This document shows positions 13,343 to 23,923 of a stretch of 64,000 nucleotides of DNA, one piece after another (within the stretch, counting starts at the first letter, position 1; each line of letters starts with the position of its first letter). The translations under genes and the position numbers were made by a program. This stretch comes from Embiotoca jacksoni (taxonomy: Eukaryota > Chordata > Actinopteri > Embiotocidae), in contig JAKOON010000004.1 in assembly GCA_022577435.1 (NCBI GenBank), forward strand, positions 5,828,001-5,892,000. The letters are read 5' to 3'. Below the pieces are notes generated by a model. The model was not told the DNA's origin and made no database searches. It saw only the letters and a list, made by a program, of their open reading frames with translations.

Positions 13343-15216
13343 TTGCACAAACTGAAAAAACATTTGGATAATGAGACAATATGGAAAACGTTTGTGGAAA
13401 ATTTGCAGTTTTCCAAGAATGTTGCGAGACTCTTAATCAAAGAGTGGAGGCTCAATACGCCGTCTTCTGCTTGTTAAAGAAAATGTGGTTGGTTTATGAT
13501 TTGTTTGTGGCATCTGGCAAAAGTAAACAATGCAAGTGGGGACATGGGTTTGACACCTCCAAGACCGGTTATCCTCAAACTATTGATAAAACCCTCCAAA
13601 TAGGGACCTGGATTGTTGTTGTTTTTTGCACATGTTAATGTAAATGCACTGTTGCAATAATCTCCATATTTTTTTTTTATTTATTTATTTATTTTTTTGC
13701 ATTTTGGAGAAATGTAGCTTTTACTGAAGTGTAAATCTGAGTTCAATTTTCCATTCGGGTTGGTTTGATTACAATTGATTAATGAGAGCTGTAAGATGTT
13801 TGAAAGAAATGAAACAATACAACATTCTTTTGCCTGAGGAGATGTTTGAAAGTAATAAGGCCACTTTTTAACACTTCAGAACGTCTGCTTGGCGGGCACC
13901 GTTCCCAGAAAGTCAGCCCATCAGGGCTGTCTCCACGTCTAACCCTTGACCCCCTACCTGGAAACACTTTCATTAAAACCTGTGAGCAGTAACTGACCTA
14001 TTTCCCTGTGACTGCTCACATCATTTCAGGGAAATGTGGATAAACCGCAGGCATCTTAAAAACAGTGCACTCGCACAGTTTCTAATCACGGCAATTTAAA
14101 AGCCTGACAGGTGACCCGAAAAAGGAAGGCTAAACTTTCCACTTTAGAATTGAAGTTGCGCAGCATTTAACAGAATTAGAAGATGGTGTCAAATTCACTT
14201 GTTAAATGTGGATCCTTTCAAATCCCTTATCTAATTCATTAAGCTGCCTTGTTTGCAGGATGGCCAACAAACAGCTGGTATTTCACTCAGTGCAGGCACA
14301 ACTAATCTACCACTACTTTGTAAAACAACTACTTTCTAGCATTTTACCACATAGATTAAATATTTACTATTCAGCTAATTACTATTCATTACTAACTACT
14401 TATTTTAAAACAAAAGACCCAAAAGATCCAAAATAAAGTCAGCATTTGGAATTGACTCTACTCAACAATACTCTAGCCCTCGGTCTCACTGTACTTGCAG
14501 ACTTGTTACCACAGCAAAAGTGCAGAGCTGGCTTTGTCTTCTGGACAGGAAACACAGGGTAGAACTGCATTAAAGCCAAATGTGGTATTCAGCGTTGCAT
14601 CTGGTAGTAACAGTATGACAGCAGATAACAGTATCAACTGGAAAACTGAGTTCAAAAACTGCTGCCTTTATCTGCATATTTCATGCATATTTCTGAAGCC
14701 GCAAAGAGGTTTATGATGTTAGAAATCAGGCTTTTAAACGACTTTCATCACTCAACATCTTTGCAGTAAATGGTTGTCCCAGTATCCCTACAAAGTTGTC
14801 ACTCCTGTCATTTATCCTTAAAACTAATATTCATCTTACTATGACATATTGTGTTTCCAAGCCTATCCCAGCATGCACTTGGCAGAAAGCACAGAAAGAC
14901 CATGGAGAAGTAATCAGTCCGTCAGCACTCAGACAGAGAGGCAGTTACACTCATGTTCACCTGCATGGATCGTAGTCTGTGGTGGGAAACCTAGCAGACC
15001 TCACCCAGCACTGATGCATGCAATAAATACATCACATTTCATCAACAGTGTCACCTGATGTGGATGTGTCAGTAGAAAACAGTAACATAAATGCAGATAT
15101 GACCTACCTCTGCTCCGGTGGGAAGTGGAGGGACCAGACAGAACTATCCCAGCGATGAAGACCATGAGGAGAGGGACTAGAAAGCTGTGCGAGTGCTGCT
15201 GCATCCTCATCCTCAT
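1..15216 (-). CDS. abi3bp: abi3bp (TARSH, target of Nesh-SH3), 5' part of the gene
   Basis: Secreted extracellular matrix protein that in mammals binds the SH3 domain of ABI3/Nesh and affects cell adhesion and senescence. Eight exons are supported, in transcript order: 15108-15216, 6913-7092, 6680-6748, 6447-6579, 4487-4677, 3656-3699, 2829-2877 and 1273-1350. All have AG/GT borders and matching phases (1,1,1,2,1,0,1,1), giving about 284 residues without a stop. The order is signal peptide, a conserved region (KFLRPNAETKLEGYILGYGS), an FN3 domain split over two exons (SVTPTSVLLSWG and NLKPNTVYEFGV), then a Pro/Thr/basic linker. These segments match vertebrate ABI3BP as I remember it. The human protein continues with many repeat exons, a second FN3 and a C-terminal domain, which must lie left of the window. 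Teleosts can carry duplicates; a or b cannot be assigned. Confidence 0.9.
1273..1350 (-). CDS. abi3bp: abi3bp exon 8 (predicted): Pro/Thr linker exon
   Basis: A 78-bp candidate exon, phase 1 in and 1 out, bordered by tatatttctcag and gtaaac. It reads PTTTTRQESLSTPGPTLP then VVNKQQI. The Thr/Pro-rich content and symmetric 1-1 phase are what the repetitive central exons of ABI3BP look like. Two other frames are less suitable: one has a stop and the other loses phase with exon 7. Confidence 0.6.
2829..2877 (-). CDS. abi3bp: abi3bp exon 7 (predicted): Pro-rich linker exon
   Basis: A 49-bp candidate exon, phase 0 in and 1 out, so it fits between exon 6 and the next candidate. The acceptor tract is tgtctttcatccatcag and the donor is gtaagc. 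It reads KPLTPGPHSFPFPPHH. The Pro-rich content suits the long low-complexity central region of ABI3BP, built from many short exons. There is no direct residue match to human that I can recall. Confidence 0.6.
3656..3699 (-). CDS. abi3bp: abi3bp exon 6: short basic linker exon
   Basis: A 44-bp exon, phase 1 in and 0 out. It has a good acceptor (cttgtgtttttag) and donor (gtatgt), and reads E-KAIRKIFKRPINPV directly after the FN3 domain. Human ABI3BP also follows its FN3 with a basic linker, but the residues are not closely alike. The call rests on splice signals, phase fit and position. Confidence 0.7.
4487..4677 (-). CDS. abi3bp: abi3bp exon 5: second half of FN3 domain
   Basis: A 191-bp exon, phase 2 in and 1 out, acceptor cttgggcccag, donor gtaagt. 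It encodes HYTVRYREKNRKWNYQTCPT, then SDTVIDNLKPNTVYEFGVQP and GVWSKPVVHNISTAGVE. YTVRYRE..KW and NLKPNTVYEFGV match human ABI3BP (YTIRYREK, NLKPNTVYEFGV) and complete the FN3 fold. The open frame continues upstream into the intron, but the segment before HYTV is not coding. Confidence 0.95.
6447..6579 (-). CDS. abi3bp: abi3bp exon 4: first half of FN3 domain
   Basis: A 133-bp exon, phase 1 in and 2 out. It encodes KVELEKPLHLVIGSVTPTSV, then LLSWGTLLRTPYEGN and IMNDCLEDG. The SVTPTSVLLSWG stretch is the classic strand A-B and Trp signature of a fibronectin type III module. The rest of the module is on the next exon, the usual split of an FN3 domain over two exons. Confidence 0.92.
6680..6748 (-). 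CDS. abi3bp: abi3bp exon 3: end of N-terminal domain
   Basis: A 69-bp exon, phase 1 in and 1 out, with clean tttttag and gtatg borders. It reads DAEPKYLIAVQPIPTNELKK then HCTG. Human ABI3BP has DAEPKYLIVVRPAPPPSQKK at this place, so the exon is secure although too short to stand out as an open frame. Confidence 0.93.
6913..7092 (-). CDS. abi3bp: abi3bp exon 2: conserved N-terminal domain
   Basis: A 180-bp exon, phase 1 in and 1 out. The acceptor is a ttgtcttctcag tract and the donor is gtaagaa. It encodes VRRQNMKVRINATGDTIVMK, then the hallmark FLRPNAETKLEGYILGYGSS and a tail QLPENGQPYETEF. Human ABI3BP has the closely similar KFLRPSPNVKLEGLLLGYGS here. This segment lies before the first canonical FN3 domain and is itself FN3-like in pattern. 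Confidence 0.93.
7093..15107 (-). other. abi3bp intron 1 (about 8 kb)
   Basis: A long first intron between the signal-peptide exon and exon 2, with gtaggt at the 5' end and ttgtcttctcag at the 3' end. It contains a long (GT)n microsatellite, an AT/T-rich run near 13670-13700 and no open frame with recognisable protein. First introns often hold enhancers; none can be pinpointed by eye here. Confidence 0.7.
13255..13336. repeat. (GT)41 microsatellite in abi3bp intron 1
   Basis: An uninterrupted GT dinucleotide run of 82 bp, followed by atgtgt. Open frames across it are Cys-Val or His-Thr artefacts. Confidence 0.98.
15108..15216 (-). CDS. abi3bp: abi3bp exon 1: start codon and signal peptide
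   Basis: Encodes 36 residues starting MRMRMQQHSHS. A hydrophobic core (FLVPLLMVFIAGIVL) is followed by a small-residue stretch (SGPSTS) fit for signal peptidase. Three Met codons lie in the first five residues; the first (15216) is used here, and the choice does not affect secretion. The exon ends ...CAC CGG AGC AGA G at a gtaggt donor, phase 1, which joins exon 2 to read SHRSR-VRRQNMKVRINATG. Human ABI3BP also has a signal peptide directly ahead of the NLKVHIN-like segment. Confidence 0.85.
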
Positions 15217-15500
15217 CTCTGCTGGGGTCAGCCCTGAGACTCAGGTGTGACGAGCTGCGTGATCTGAACGAGCTCGGAGGTCTCACAACAGGACTCACAG
15301 AAATAAACGCTGAGTAACTCTCTGGTAAGTTGGGTGAAATGTGTTCTGCAGCTGCAGGAGTCCGGCTGGATGTTCTGGTGGCTCTCAGGACTAGTGCAGC
15401 TCACTGGACTGGACTTCTGGATGCAGCCGGCTGCTCCTGCACCATCTATACCTCTACAATAGAGGGAGGGGACAAACAGAGTAAGACACACCCACTCTCC
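15217..15500 (-). promoter_or_regulatory. Likely abi3bp 5' UTR and core promoter region
   Basis: This segment lies directly upstream of the first coding exon. It is more GC-balanced than its surroundings, has several CpGs, and on the coding strand carries a CCCCTCCC pyrimidine box near 15464-15471. A polypyrimidine/polypurine stretch follows upstream to about 15730. I see no clear TATA box, and the transcription start cannot be placed. The call rests mainly on position. Confidence 0.45.
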
Positions 15501-17430
15501 TCCCCCTCCCCCATCTCTCCTTTTTTTCCCTCACTTACTTTCTCCATCTCACACTCTCTTTCTCTGGAAAAGTAGAAGTTTTCTCCAATCTTCCCGCCTT
15601 CCTCAGTCTCTTTTTTCTGTTCTTTTTTTCTGCTCAATATGGTGTGTCCCACCAATCCTGCTATGAATCTAGAAAGGCTTTTTGACACTTTCCATTGTCC
15701 TTCTTTTCTCTCCTTCCCCTTATCCTTTACTTTGTTTCTTCTACACTAAATATGTTTAAATGCTTCTCTCTAAAGTCCCACTTTTCATATTCTGCAAATG
15801 ACATGCACATGGAAGTTGAGAAATCTGGTTATTCATAGTCATGAATCTACTATTTTGCAGATTTCTAATCACTGGTACACCAACCCTGTCAACAGACAAA
15901 ATGGCAATATTTTAAATTAAATTTACCATTAAACTATGGTTAGGCAACTCCAATATTTGAGGACATGGTGAGAACAATTAAAAATGTGAAATAAACGCTT
16001 GTCTCCTGCATGAACATCAGACGTATGACATTCTCATCCAGACACTTTAACCCTTTTGTTGTTTTCTGAACTGACGGTCACCTCAATATCATATCCTGAA
16101 CATGATAAATAAAAAAAAATTAAAAAAGGATATGACATAAACAAGAATAAAGGTAAGTCTTTTGAATAAAGTTCCATTAAGAAATAGAAGTGTCATCGAA
16201 ATATTATATTGAGAAAATCAATCCATCGGGTACCTCAGTGGACATGATGGGGGCACATTTAAATGACCAGAAACAATCCTTTAACCACTCATATCTTCTT
16301 CGAACACGATCAAACAGCGACATCTTGCAGGTGAAGACTCGTCACTGACCACATCATTTACAAGAACCCATTAAAAAACCTCAGCTTCAACATGATCTTA
16401 ATTTCAAACAGAGTCCAAACCCTGAAATAAATTGTCAAAAGTCAGGATTAACAGCTTTTTGGTCACAGAACAGCAGCAGGTCTCCACAGCGGGAATGTGC
16501 CTCTATATACAATATGAGTCCCCACAATGTCGTTTACAAACAGACACACTCTTCAGTCTGTACAATTTGAAGGGTTATTAAACCAGTCATAAAGGGATTT
16601 GCATCCAAACAGTCATGAGTGTACAGAGTACTGCTGTCTTTATATTCCATGGAAACAATGGCACTCATCATCCTATGTATAAATATATTCTTTGCCAGTG
16701 TCGAAAAAACACATTAGCATCACGTGCAGTTCAGATCAGCTGACACAAAAAGTGTCTTTTGAAACCATGTGTCGCACATCCACATGACTTTCTAGTGCAT
16801 TACTAATACGAGGACTGCGTTGCTTTCTTTGAAGTAAAAAATATTCAGTATTTCTCTGTTTAGAATATTGACTTTGGCTTCTGTATCTGTTTGTGTGCAA
16901 ATGTGTGTGCGTGTTTCCTGACGTCAGTTTTGATCCTGGTCAGCCAAGACTTTCAGCCAGAACTGGGCCTCAAGGACACAAAGTGTGTGTGTTTGTGCAA
17001 GGCTCATACGTCTGCCTGCACGTGCATGCATGCATGCGAGTGTGTATTTTAACATCTCCACCCGCTGATGCCGTTGACTGTATCCCACATGTCATCACAC
17101 GAGACAGGAAATGATGTCGCTCGCCAAAGGAGGTGTGTCTCCAGAGGAAGCCCCTGGGCAGACTGTTTCAGTGGAACACCAACCTTCATCTTGCCAGATC
17201 CCATTAAACAGAGATGAATCATAGACTGCACACAATGGAAATGATAAAAAAAAAAAAAAAAAGTTTAGTATGCGACCACTTTGACTTCACTTGCTTTGCT
17301 GATGGGATTTGTTAGTTTGTGAAGGCACAATTACACAGGAATGAGGGGGAAGATAAGGACAACCACATTAATGAACCATTATCTTGTTCTTTTCTGGTGG
17401 GGGAAGAAGTACCCAATGCCTTACACATTA
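15501..17430. other. Intergenic, no gene seen
   Basis: C/T-rich on the + strand to about 15730, then AT-rich unique sequence. A short alternating purine-pyrimidine stretch with overlapping GCATGC motifs lies near 17020-17045. No open frame resembles a protein. Confidence 0.6.
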
Positions 17431-18474
17431 ACGGTGCAGTGTGTAGGTTTTGCGGGAATCTATGAGTGGATCAAAAGATCCAAGACTGGTCCTGTTGCAC
17501 AGGAACGGAGGGCAGCACTGTGACGTGCACGGAGCAAGAAGAAGCTGTAATCCTCGTGAGTAAGTATTCCAAGTTAAGTCACTTGATGAAAATCAGCATC
17601 TGAGTTTCACACGTTTTTTGAGAACTGGTGCAGATGTCTGAAATTTTGAGCCAAACTTGGGAAATTGGCAACTGGGACCCTCGAAATGCTTCAGAAAGCC
17701 TGGGACAATGAAGTAATGAGCATGAAGAGGCGATTTTAATTGACATTCACGTTTCCGAGGTGTAGAATGTCACTATCCAAGACTGAAGAAGGCGCGTCAG
17801 GTCAGGAGCCCGATGGGTTTCCTTTTGATTTTCATGGAGTTGTGAACTGTGAATTTGTCCCCCAGGGTCAGACTGTCAACACCGAGTTCTACTGTGATGT
17901 TCTGAGGCCTCTGAGGGAAAACATTCGCAATTCTCAACAAAATCATTGCTCCCTACCCTTTCCCTACTCACTAGATTAAGTTCTCTGCTACTTCTTTCTG
18001 TTGCCTTAAAGTTTGACACAAACTCTGATGTACACCCTTTGCTCAAGTTCCAGCAGCACAGCTCACAAAACATGTGTAACTCAGGCATTGACGTTGATCA
18101 AGTGACGTAACTTGGAACACTTTCTCACAAAGATTGTAGCTTCACATAACTCTATGTACGTCACTGTGATACACAATGTTCGTGTGCAACAGCAGCATGA
18201 ATTTTTTTCCACCCCTTGTATTGGCAGAAATTGAGTATTTTAGAATGAGCCATTCATATCTACATATGAAGCATGTCATGTTTCTCTGTCATGTTTCTAG
18301 AGCATGGACAAAACCTAATACTGGCTACAGAGAGGGCTTTTCGCATTCTTTGCAAGTTTACTGGCCATTAAAGATTTGCCTCAACACTTGGAGGGGGAGG
18401 GAGAGGCGAGGGTTATTCAGTTGGCTGCAATCTGCAACCGCCACTAGATGCTCCTAAATCCTACACACTGCCCC
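17431..18474. mobile_element. TIR-bearing non-autonomous element, about 1.04 kb
   Basis: The left end reads acggtgcagtgtgtaggttt at 17431. The right end, read on the minus strand from 18474, has gggcagtgtgtaggattta followed by a similar atcta..gtgg motif. The shared core is GCAGTGTGTAGG with further imperfect matches over about 35 bp, so the ends are inverted repeats. The 'cagtgtgtaggattta...atctagtgg' terminus is one I recognise as common in teleost genomes and probably of hAT type. No transposase frame lies inside and no target duplication is clear. Confidence 0.65.
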
Positions 18475-20044
18475 TGCATTCAAAATTCTTACTAAGTACA
18501 AATACAGAGGTATTATCAGAAAAAAAAAAAAAAGCACAAAAAATATCAAAGGGATAAAGTTCTGATTCTTTTATTTCTTATTATACATCATTAGCTTCTT
18601 AAAACTGATGCAAATGCTTTTGAAGTTGGTTAAGGTGGAGGTAATAGTAACTACTTTATGGTATATATCCAATGTGTCATAAGATATATCAAAAGGTGCT
18701 GTGATGCAAAATTGGGTCAAGAAAGGGGGAAGAGGGGGTCCTGCTATATAAATTTGTATTACATTTGCACACTTTTCTCAAATCTTTGCTTTGTTTTGAA
18801 AAATAGCAAATACTTATGGAATAGAAATCATATAGGAAATGTTGAGATAAACTGTATGAAACAAGACAACCACCCCCAACACACACTGCTTTAATATTAG
18901 GGATCACCAAAGAGCCAAATAGTTTAGAAACCACTAGTTTAATCTTATATCTTACAGAAGCTGTATTGTGTCTGTTTTGGTGTATAATTGTATTCATATA
19001 GTACATATCTGCCACAGAATTACTCTTTAATCTTCCTCCACACCCTGTGTTACTCTTCCTCATCTTCCTGACTTCTTGCTCTAGCTCCTCTCCATAATTA
19101 CCTTCTTCCAAAAAGCAGCCTCCTACTTCTCTACCACCTTCACCCTGTCACCCCTGGTGTCACTTTCCTGCAGCATCACCATCGCCTCTGTTCTCTTTCA
19201 TCCTGCTTTCTGTTATTGCTGAATGTAGCCTGGTTTGTATCAGGAGTACAATGTACTTGTGCACATAGCAGGCCTCTAAATGGCCATAATTTGTGTTATG
19301 ATAACTTCAAGTTTCTTCAAATGGTTTTTTTATGCAGTTACAATTCATTTTTTTTATTTTTTTGTATTATGTATCAGCTGTTGTTGCAGAAGAAGACATT
19401 TCTTCAGCCGAAAGTCAACTTTAAATCCCCCGATGAGCAGGATTTTATAGCTGTTTGTCACATTTGAATCAATGTTCAATCATTAACAGATTTAGAAAGA
19501 AAGCTCTTTGATGCTTTTGTAGTTTGGACCATTTGTGCAAAGTGTTTTTCAGTCGTTGAGCCTGTATTGGCCCTCTTCTACATCCAGATGATCCATCATT
19601 CAATCTCAACTTTGGGACGGTTTTAGTTTGTAAAACGCTTGAACCCCGACACACTGTCAGGCAGATGCGTCATGAAGGGAAATGACTGAAACATTGTGTC
19701 CCTAATAAACTCAGTGGTGACAGTGTGAAGGAATTTAGCCCTTTCTTTCACATTGAAGGGGCAGAGTTAAAAAACAGCCGCAATAGAGAGGGTGGAGACA
19801 TGTTATCAATTAAATATTGTGATTAGAGCACAGATTTTCAGACCGCCTCTCCTGACCTGATCTATGTTCCATACCTGAGCCATACCTTGAAAAAGGAGAT
19901 TTATACAGACAAATTCAAACGTTGACTACTTTTTTATCTTCTTACATCTGGCCAAACAAGTAGTGAAAGGGGATGTAACTCGTGTCTGTTTCGGAAAGTT
20001 ACATAAATGGTCAAACACGATCCACCTTATCTGATGTGAGATAG

Positions 20045-20048
<4 letters not shown>
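18475..20048. other. Intergenic, no gene seen
   Basis: AT-rich sequence with an A-run near 18522-18534 and a C/T-rich patch around 19020-19210. No protein-like open frame and no recognisable repeat. Confidence 0.55.

Positions 20049-20081
<33 letters not shown>
20049..20081. repeat. (GT)16 microsatellite
   Basis: An uninterrupted GT run in intergenic sequence. Confidence 0.97.
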
Positions 20082-20082
<1 letters not shown>

Positions 20083-22356
20083 TTTCACATACAGTCGGAC
20101 AATCATTTAACCATTCATTGAGTAGAGGCAGGCAGACTGCTTTACTAAAAGATGAATGGGCTGAAAGCAATACATTGACAATGTTTTTTTGGGGACAGTC
20201 CCATTTTTCTCCAATTAAAAATGTAATATACTGTAATCAAGTAGTTCATATAGTTGTTTTAAAAATCAAGCAACAAGTATTTCAGTCTCTTGTGGCTTTC
20301 ATCACAGAATAAAGCCATAAGACTTTTTTGATTTTAGATACATTTCTTGATACTTTCTAGACCCCTTTTAAGTGTAGTTGAGGTTTTTAATGCTTGAAGT
20401 CTTGTCTTAATTTACCTTTTTTGGAGCCTTCTGTCATTGTTCTAATAAGAAGGAAGAAGCTTGTGTGTTTATTACCAACTTTGAATGCAAATTATTTTTG
20501 TCATATTTAAATCAATTGACTTGCTCCAATTGCCTTCAAACCTACACTACAATTGGTTTTGATTGGTTTAAAAAAAAAAAACGTCCTCCAGAATGAACTG
20601 AAGCCTTAAGGATTTCATTAATTTTCTCTCAAACACTGGTGTGTTTTATTCTCCTTCCCCAACTGGGATCTCGTCTTTCTTCCTTCAGGGTTTGTGAAGG
20701 ATGCGTAGGACAGAGGAGAATGGGTCAGGCACACTGTCCTCTTTCTGCTTTTGTCATCACAGACTTGTCATTCCTTTCCTTCATTTTATAGCTTTTCAAC
20801 ACATCATCATCCAGACCTGCCAACGTGCGCCAAGCAGCCGGAAAACTGCATCAGGGATGGGTACCAAAAAAATGGAGTATTCATACAAAATCACACATCA
20901 GTTTTTGTTTATGTCAGTTTCCATACAGTTGATGATAGTGAGGAAATAATAATGTTCTCTCTCTCAGCCACGGGCTATTGGCTACTACAGCCCCTGAAGA
21001 TAGATCACCTTTACTCAGGTGGAAAACCACTCAAAGAAGGCTGCAACAAAATTTTTTTTTTTTACATTTAACTTACATGTTAAAATTTTAAGATCAGGAC
21101 TCTTTTTCTCTTTTTTCTGCACCCTCTGTGATTTCTTGCTTCCAGTGGGTGCAGGCGATTGGAAAATGTTTGCTGCCGTGGCCAAGAGCAGAAGGTCTTT
21201 CACAGCTCAGCCGAGTGTGTGCAAGCTTCCTCACTTGGACTGGTTGTGATTTTGACTATGGAAAAAGACAAGAATTTAGAATTTTTTTTTTTTTCACTCA
21301 CTTTTTCCAACGCGTTGATGCCATGAACTGAATGCCTTATTGAGTTACAGACTTTCATACCAGGTCAGAGCGGTTCAGGGATGAAAATGTTGCAGACATT
21401 AAAAGACACACGTTCATACTTCTCATACTCCGCTTCAGCCCGCACCACAGAAATCAGACTTTTCTGTCATCACTGTATTCCCATCGTCCTATAATATAAC
21501 CTCTATACTGATACATTTATTGAACCTCTCCAACTTCTGACCTAGCTCCATTTTTTTGAATTTATTATGTGCCTGTCAGGATGTGTGGTAGTGCAGCGAG
21601 TCTGGTTTTCCTGCCAGATAAACGGGCTCTGCATTCTGTAGCAAAGTGGAAAATATGATGTATGGAATAATCTTTCAAATACTGACACAGTTTCTCAGAG
21701 GTCACAGTCTCAGTTGGTTTCACTCTGTGCACACACTTGTAGATAACACCAAGTCAAACCAGTCTGCACATCATACTGTCATGTTGCTGATAGCAATATT
21801 AACTCATAAATTGTAAAGTCTCAGCAGTACCTGGATCCCCCCTGTGCATGACTTCATTGCTGATTAATGTAACAGTTGTGCTTGTTGCCCCACAACTACA
21901 CAATGTTACAACTTCACATACTTCCACAAACACACAGAGCAGGTGAAGAACATTTGTGCATCTTACCACATCTGCTGAAGATTTTTGAAAAGTTAAATAC
22001 AAAAAAGAGACTATTTTTGGTCACTGCTTTCAAAATTTACACCACAGGCCGGACGAGTAATTCTTTTGTGAAAATGAAATCCCACAACCACAATATGATG
22101 GCGTTTGATAGACGGGCCAGTGTTACTGCCAACTGCCATGTGGCAGTCAGCAAATCTTGTTTTCTGGAAAGCCATGGGGGACAGCAGTGATGTGTATGCT
22201 GAAGCAGAAGGATTTAGGGGGACTAGAGAAAAGATAGAAATATAATTCATCCACTCTAAATTTGTCTCAGAGTGCAGAAAGGAGCGACCAAAAGCTCAAT
22301 GTGGTTCTCATTTTGTGTGCTGTTGTCTGTGTGTATGTGTGTGCACTGTGCACACA
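20082..22356. other. Intergenic, no gene seen
   Basis: AT-rich unique-looking sequence with homopolymer runs near 20570 and 21052. Short open frames do not resemble known proteins. Confidence 0.55.
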
Positions 22357-22419
22357 GATCCATCCTGACAAGCGTGCTCACATACATAACGTATGTGAGC
22401 ACGCTTGTAGGGATGGATC
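22357..22419. repeat. Near-perfect hairpin: 29-bp arms, 5-nt loop
   Basis: The left arm 22357-22385 (gatccatcc...ctcacatac) and right arm 22391-22419 (gtatgtgagcacgcttgt...) are reverse complements except for two adjacent bases. The loop is ataac. It lies 260 bp left of a TIR element but outside its ends. It could be a compact foldback repeat, a cruciform site or a small-RNA precursor; nothing decides between these. Confidence 0.9.
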
Positions 22420-22679
22420 CTCCATCTGAATGATAAATAATCACATTACATGGGAGGATCAGGCCTGCAGCTTAGAGCTGACAGCAGATAGGATACGAGA
22501 CAAATCCGCAGACTTAAAGTAAGAATCTGGCCCTGATACAGCGATACAAAAACACACAGATGTCGGCATCATAAAACTCCCACTCTTTACACACTTTCTG
22601 CTCTGCTACTACACTGTTATTTCACTCCCACTAGTTTTAACAGTCGATAAATGACCTCCACACAAATGTTCTCTTTCCT

Positions 22680-23923
22680 TTAAAAGAAGCAATACTTACA
22701 CTTTTGGGAAATATGGAGTCACTTTTTTGCCAACAAAAAGTTACAATCAACTTATTATTTTTATCAGCATATCACATGACTGCTTGCATGTGAAAGGGGT
22801 CACTTATGAACCTACAGAGAATTATCGGTTTTACTGGTTTTACAGCACACAACTTCACTCAACCCATTTGTATTGCATCAGTTCCAGCCACAACAATCTA
22901 TACAAGCTATCTGTACACAACAGATATTTCAATATCTGATTTCATAAAGATAGGAAAAAACCCTAAAACATAGCCATAATCAGTAGTTTGATACAACCCA
23001 TATTTACATTTAATATGACTTCTAGTGGTCGTGGTAATTATGACGGAAGCAAAGGAGAATGTCAGGTGACGTAACAAGACAACAAGCAGGGAGTTCATTG
23101 GGAATGGTCAGATGATTTAAACGCAGAACTTCCACAAAAACAATGTTTGTGTCCTAACTTTGATATATCTTAACTTGTGAACGTAAGTTAATTTACATAA
23201 CATCACATACGTAACGTAACAGCCCAAATAATCCCTGTCCCTTTTCTAAACCTGACAAAAAGTTTTGGCGCCTTGAAGACATTAACCACATGTTTATTAC
23301 TGTTAACATACAGCCCGGTGTCACACCTATAGTAAGTGTGTAATACACCTGTTCAGTCCACAAGAGGATCAGTGTGACCTTTTTCCCAGCCTAGGCGTGA
23401 AAAGTACACACACATATGACCACAGTTGAAAGAAGAAGGTCATGTGAAGGAGTACAAAATGGATAAAGTCCAAATAAGGTAGGTCAGGGGAGGTTGGATT
23501 TATCAAATCCTGGACTGAGATCAGGATTTAAATCCGTCAGAGAGCAGCGTGGATATATTTTAAGAAATATTTTCCGAACAAAATATGGTGCCTAACCCTG
23601 ACTACGTGGTTTTACACGCCAAGGCAAGGCAAAATGTGACAATGGCACAGTATGCTGTAGTAGACTGGTTGGTGTGTTACACGCCAAACTAAAGCATCAC
23701 GACAGCATGCTAATAAGGGTCGGGCTAGTTTAATCTTTATTCAGATCCCTATTAGCTACCACTTATAGCAACTACTCTTCCTTAAACTAAGCTAACCTCC
23801 TTCTGTCTATTGCTTGATTTGTAGCTCAGACGTGATAAGGGTATTAATCTTTTATCAAATTCTCAGCAAAAAAAAAAAAAAGTAAACAATTATATTTCCA
23901 AAAATGTTGAACTGTTCCTTTAA
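22680..23923 (-). mobile_element. TIR element of the 'TTAAAGGAAYAGTT' family, about 1.24 kb
   Basis: The left end reads ttaaaagaagcaatactta then cttttgggaaata. The right end, read on the minus strand, is ttaaaggaacagttcaacat then tttttggaaat. These are degenerate inverted termini of a family I recognise from teleosts. An internal ggttagcttag-like motif on the minus strand (23785-23800) gives the orientation. No transposase frame is present. Other copies or fragments occur at 33.3, 47.2, 48.6 and 62.0-62.5 kb. Confidence 0.6.
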
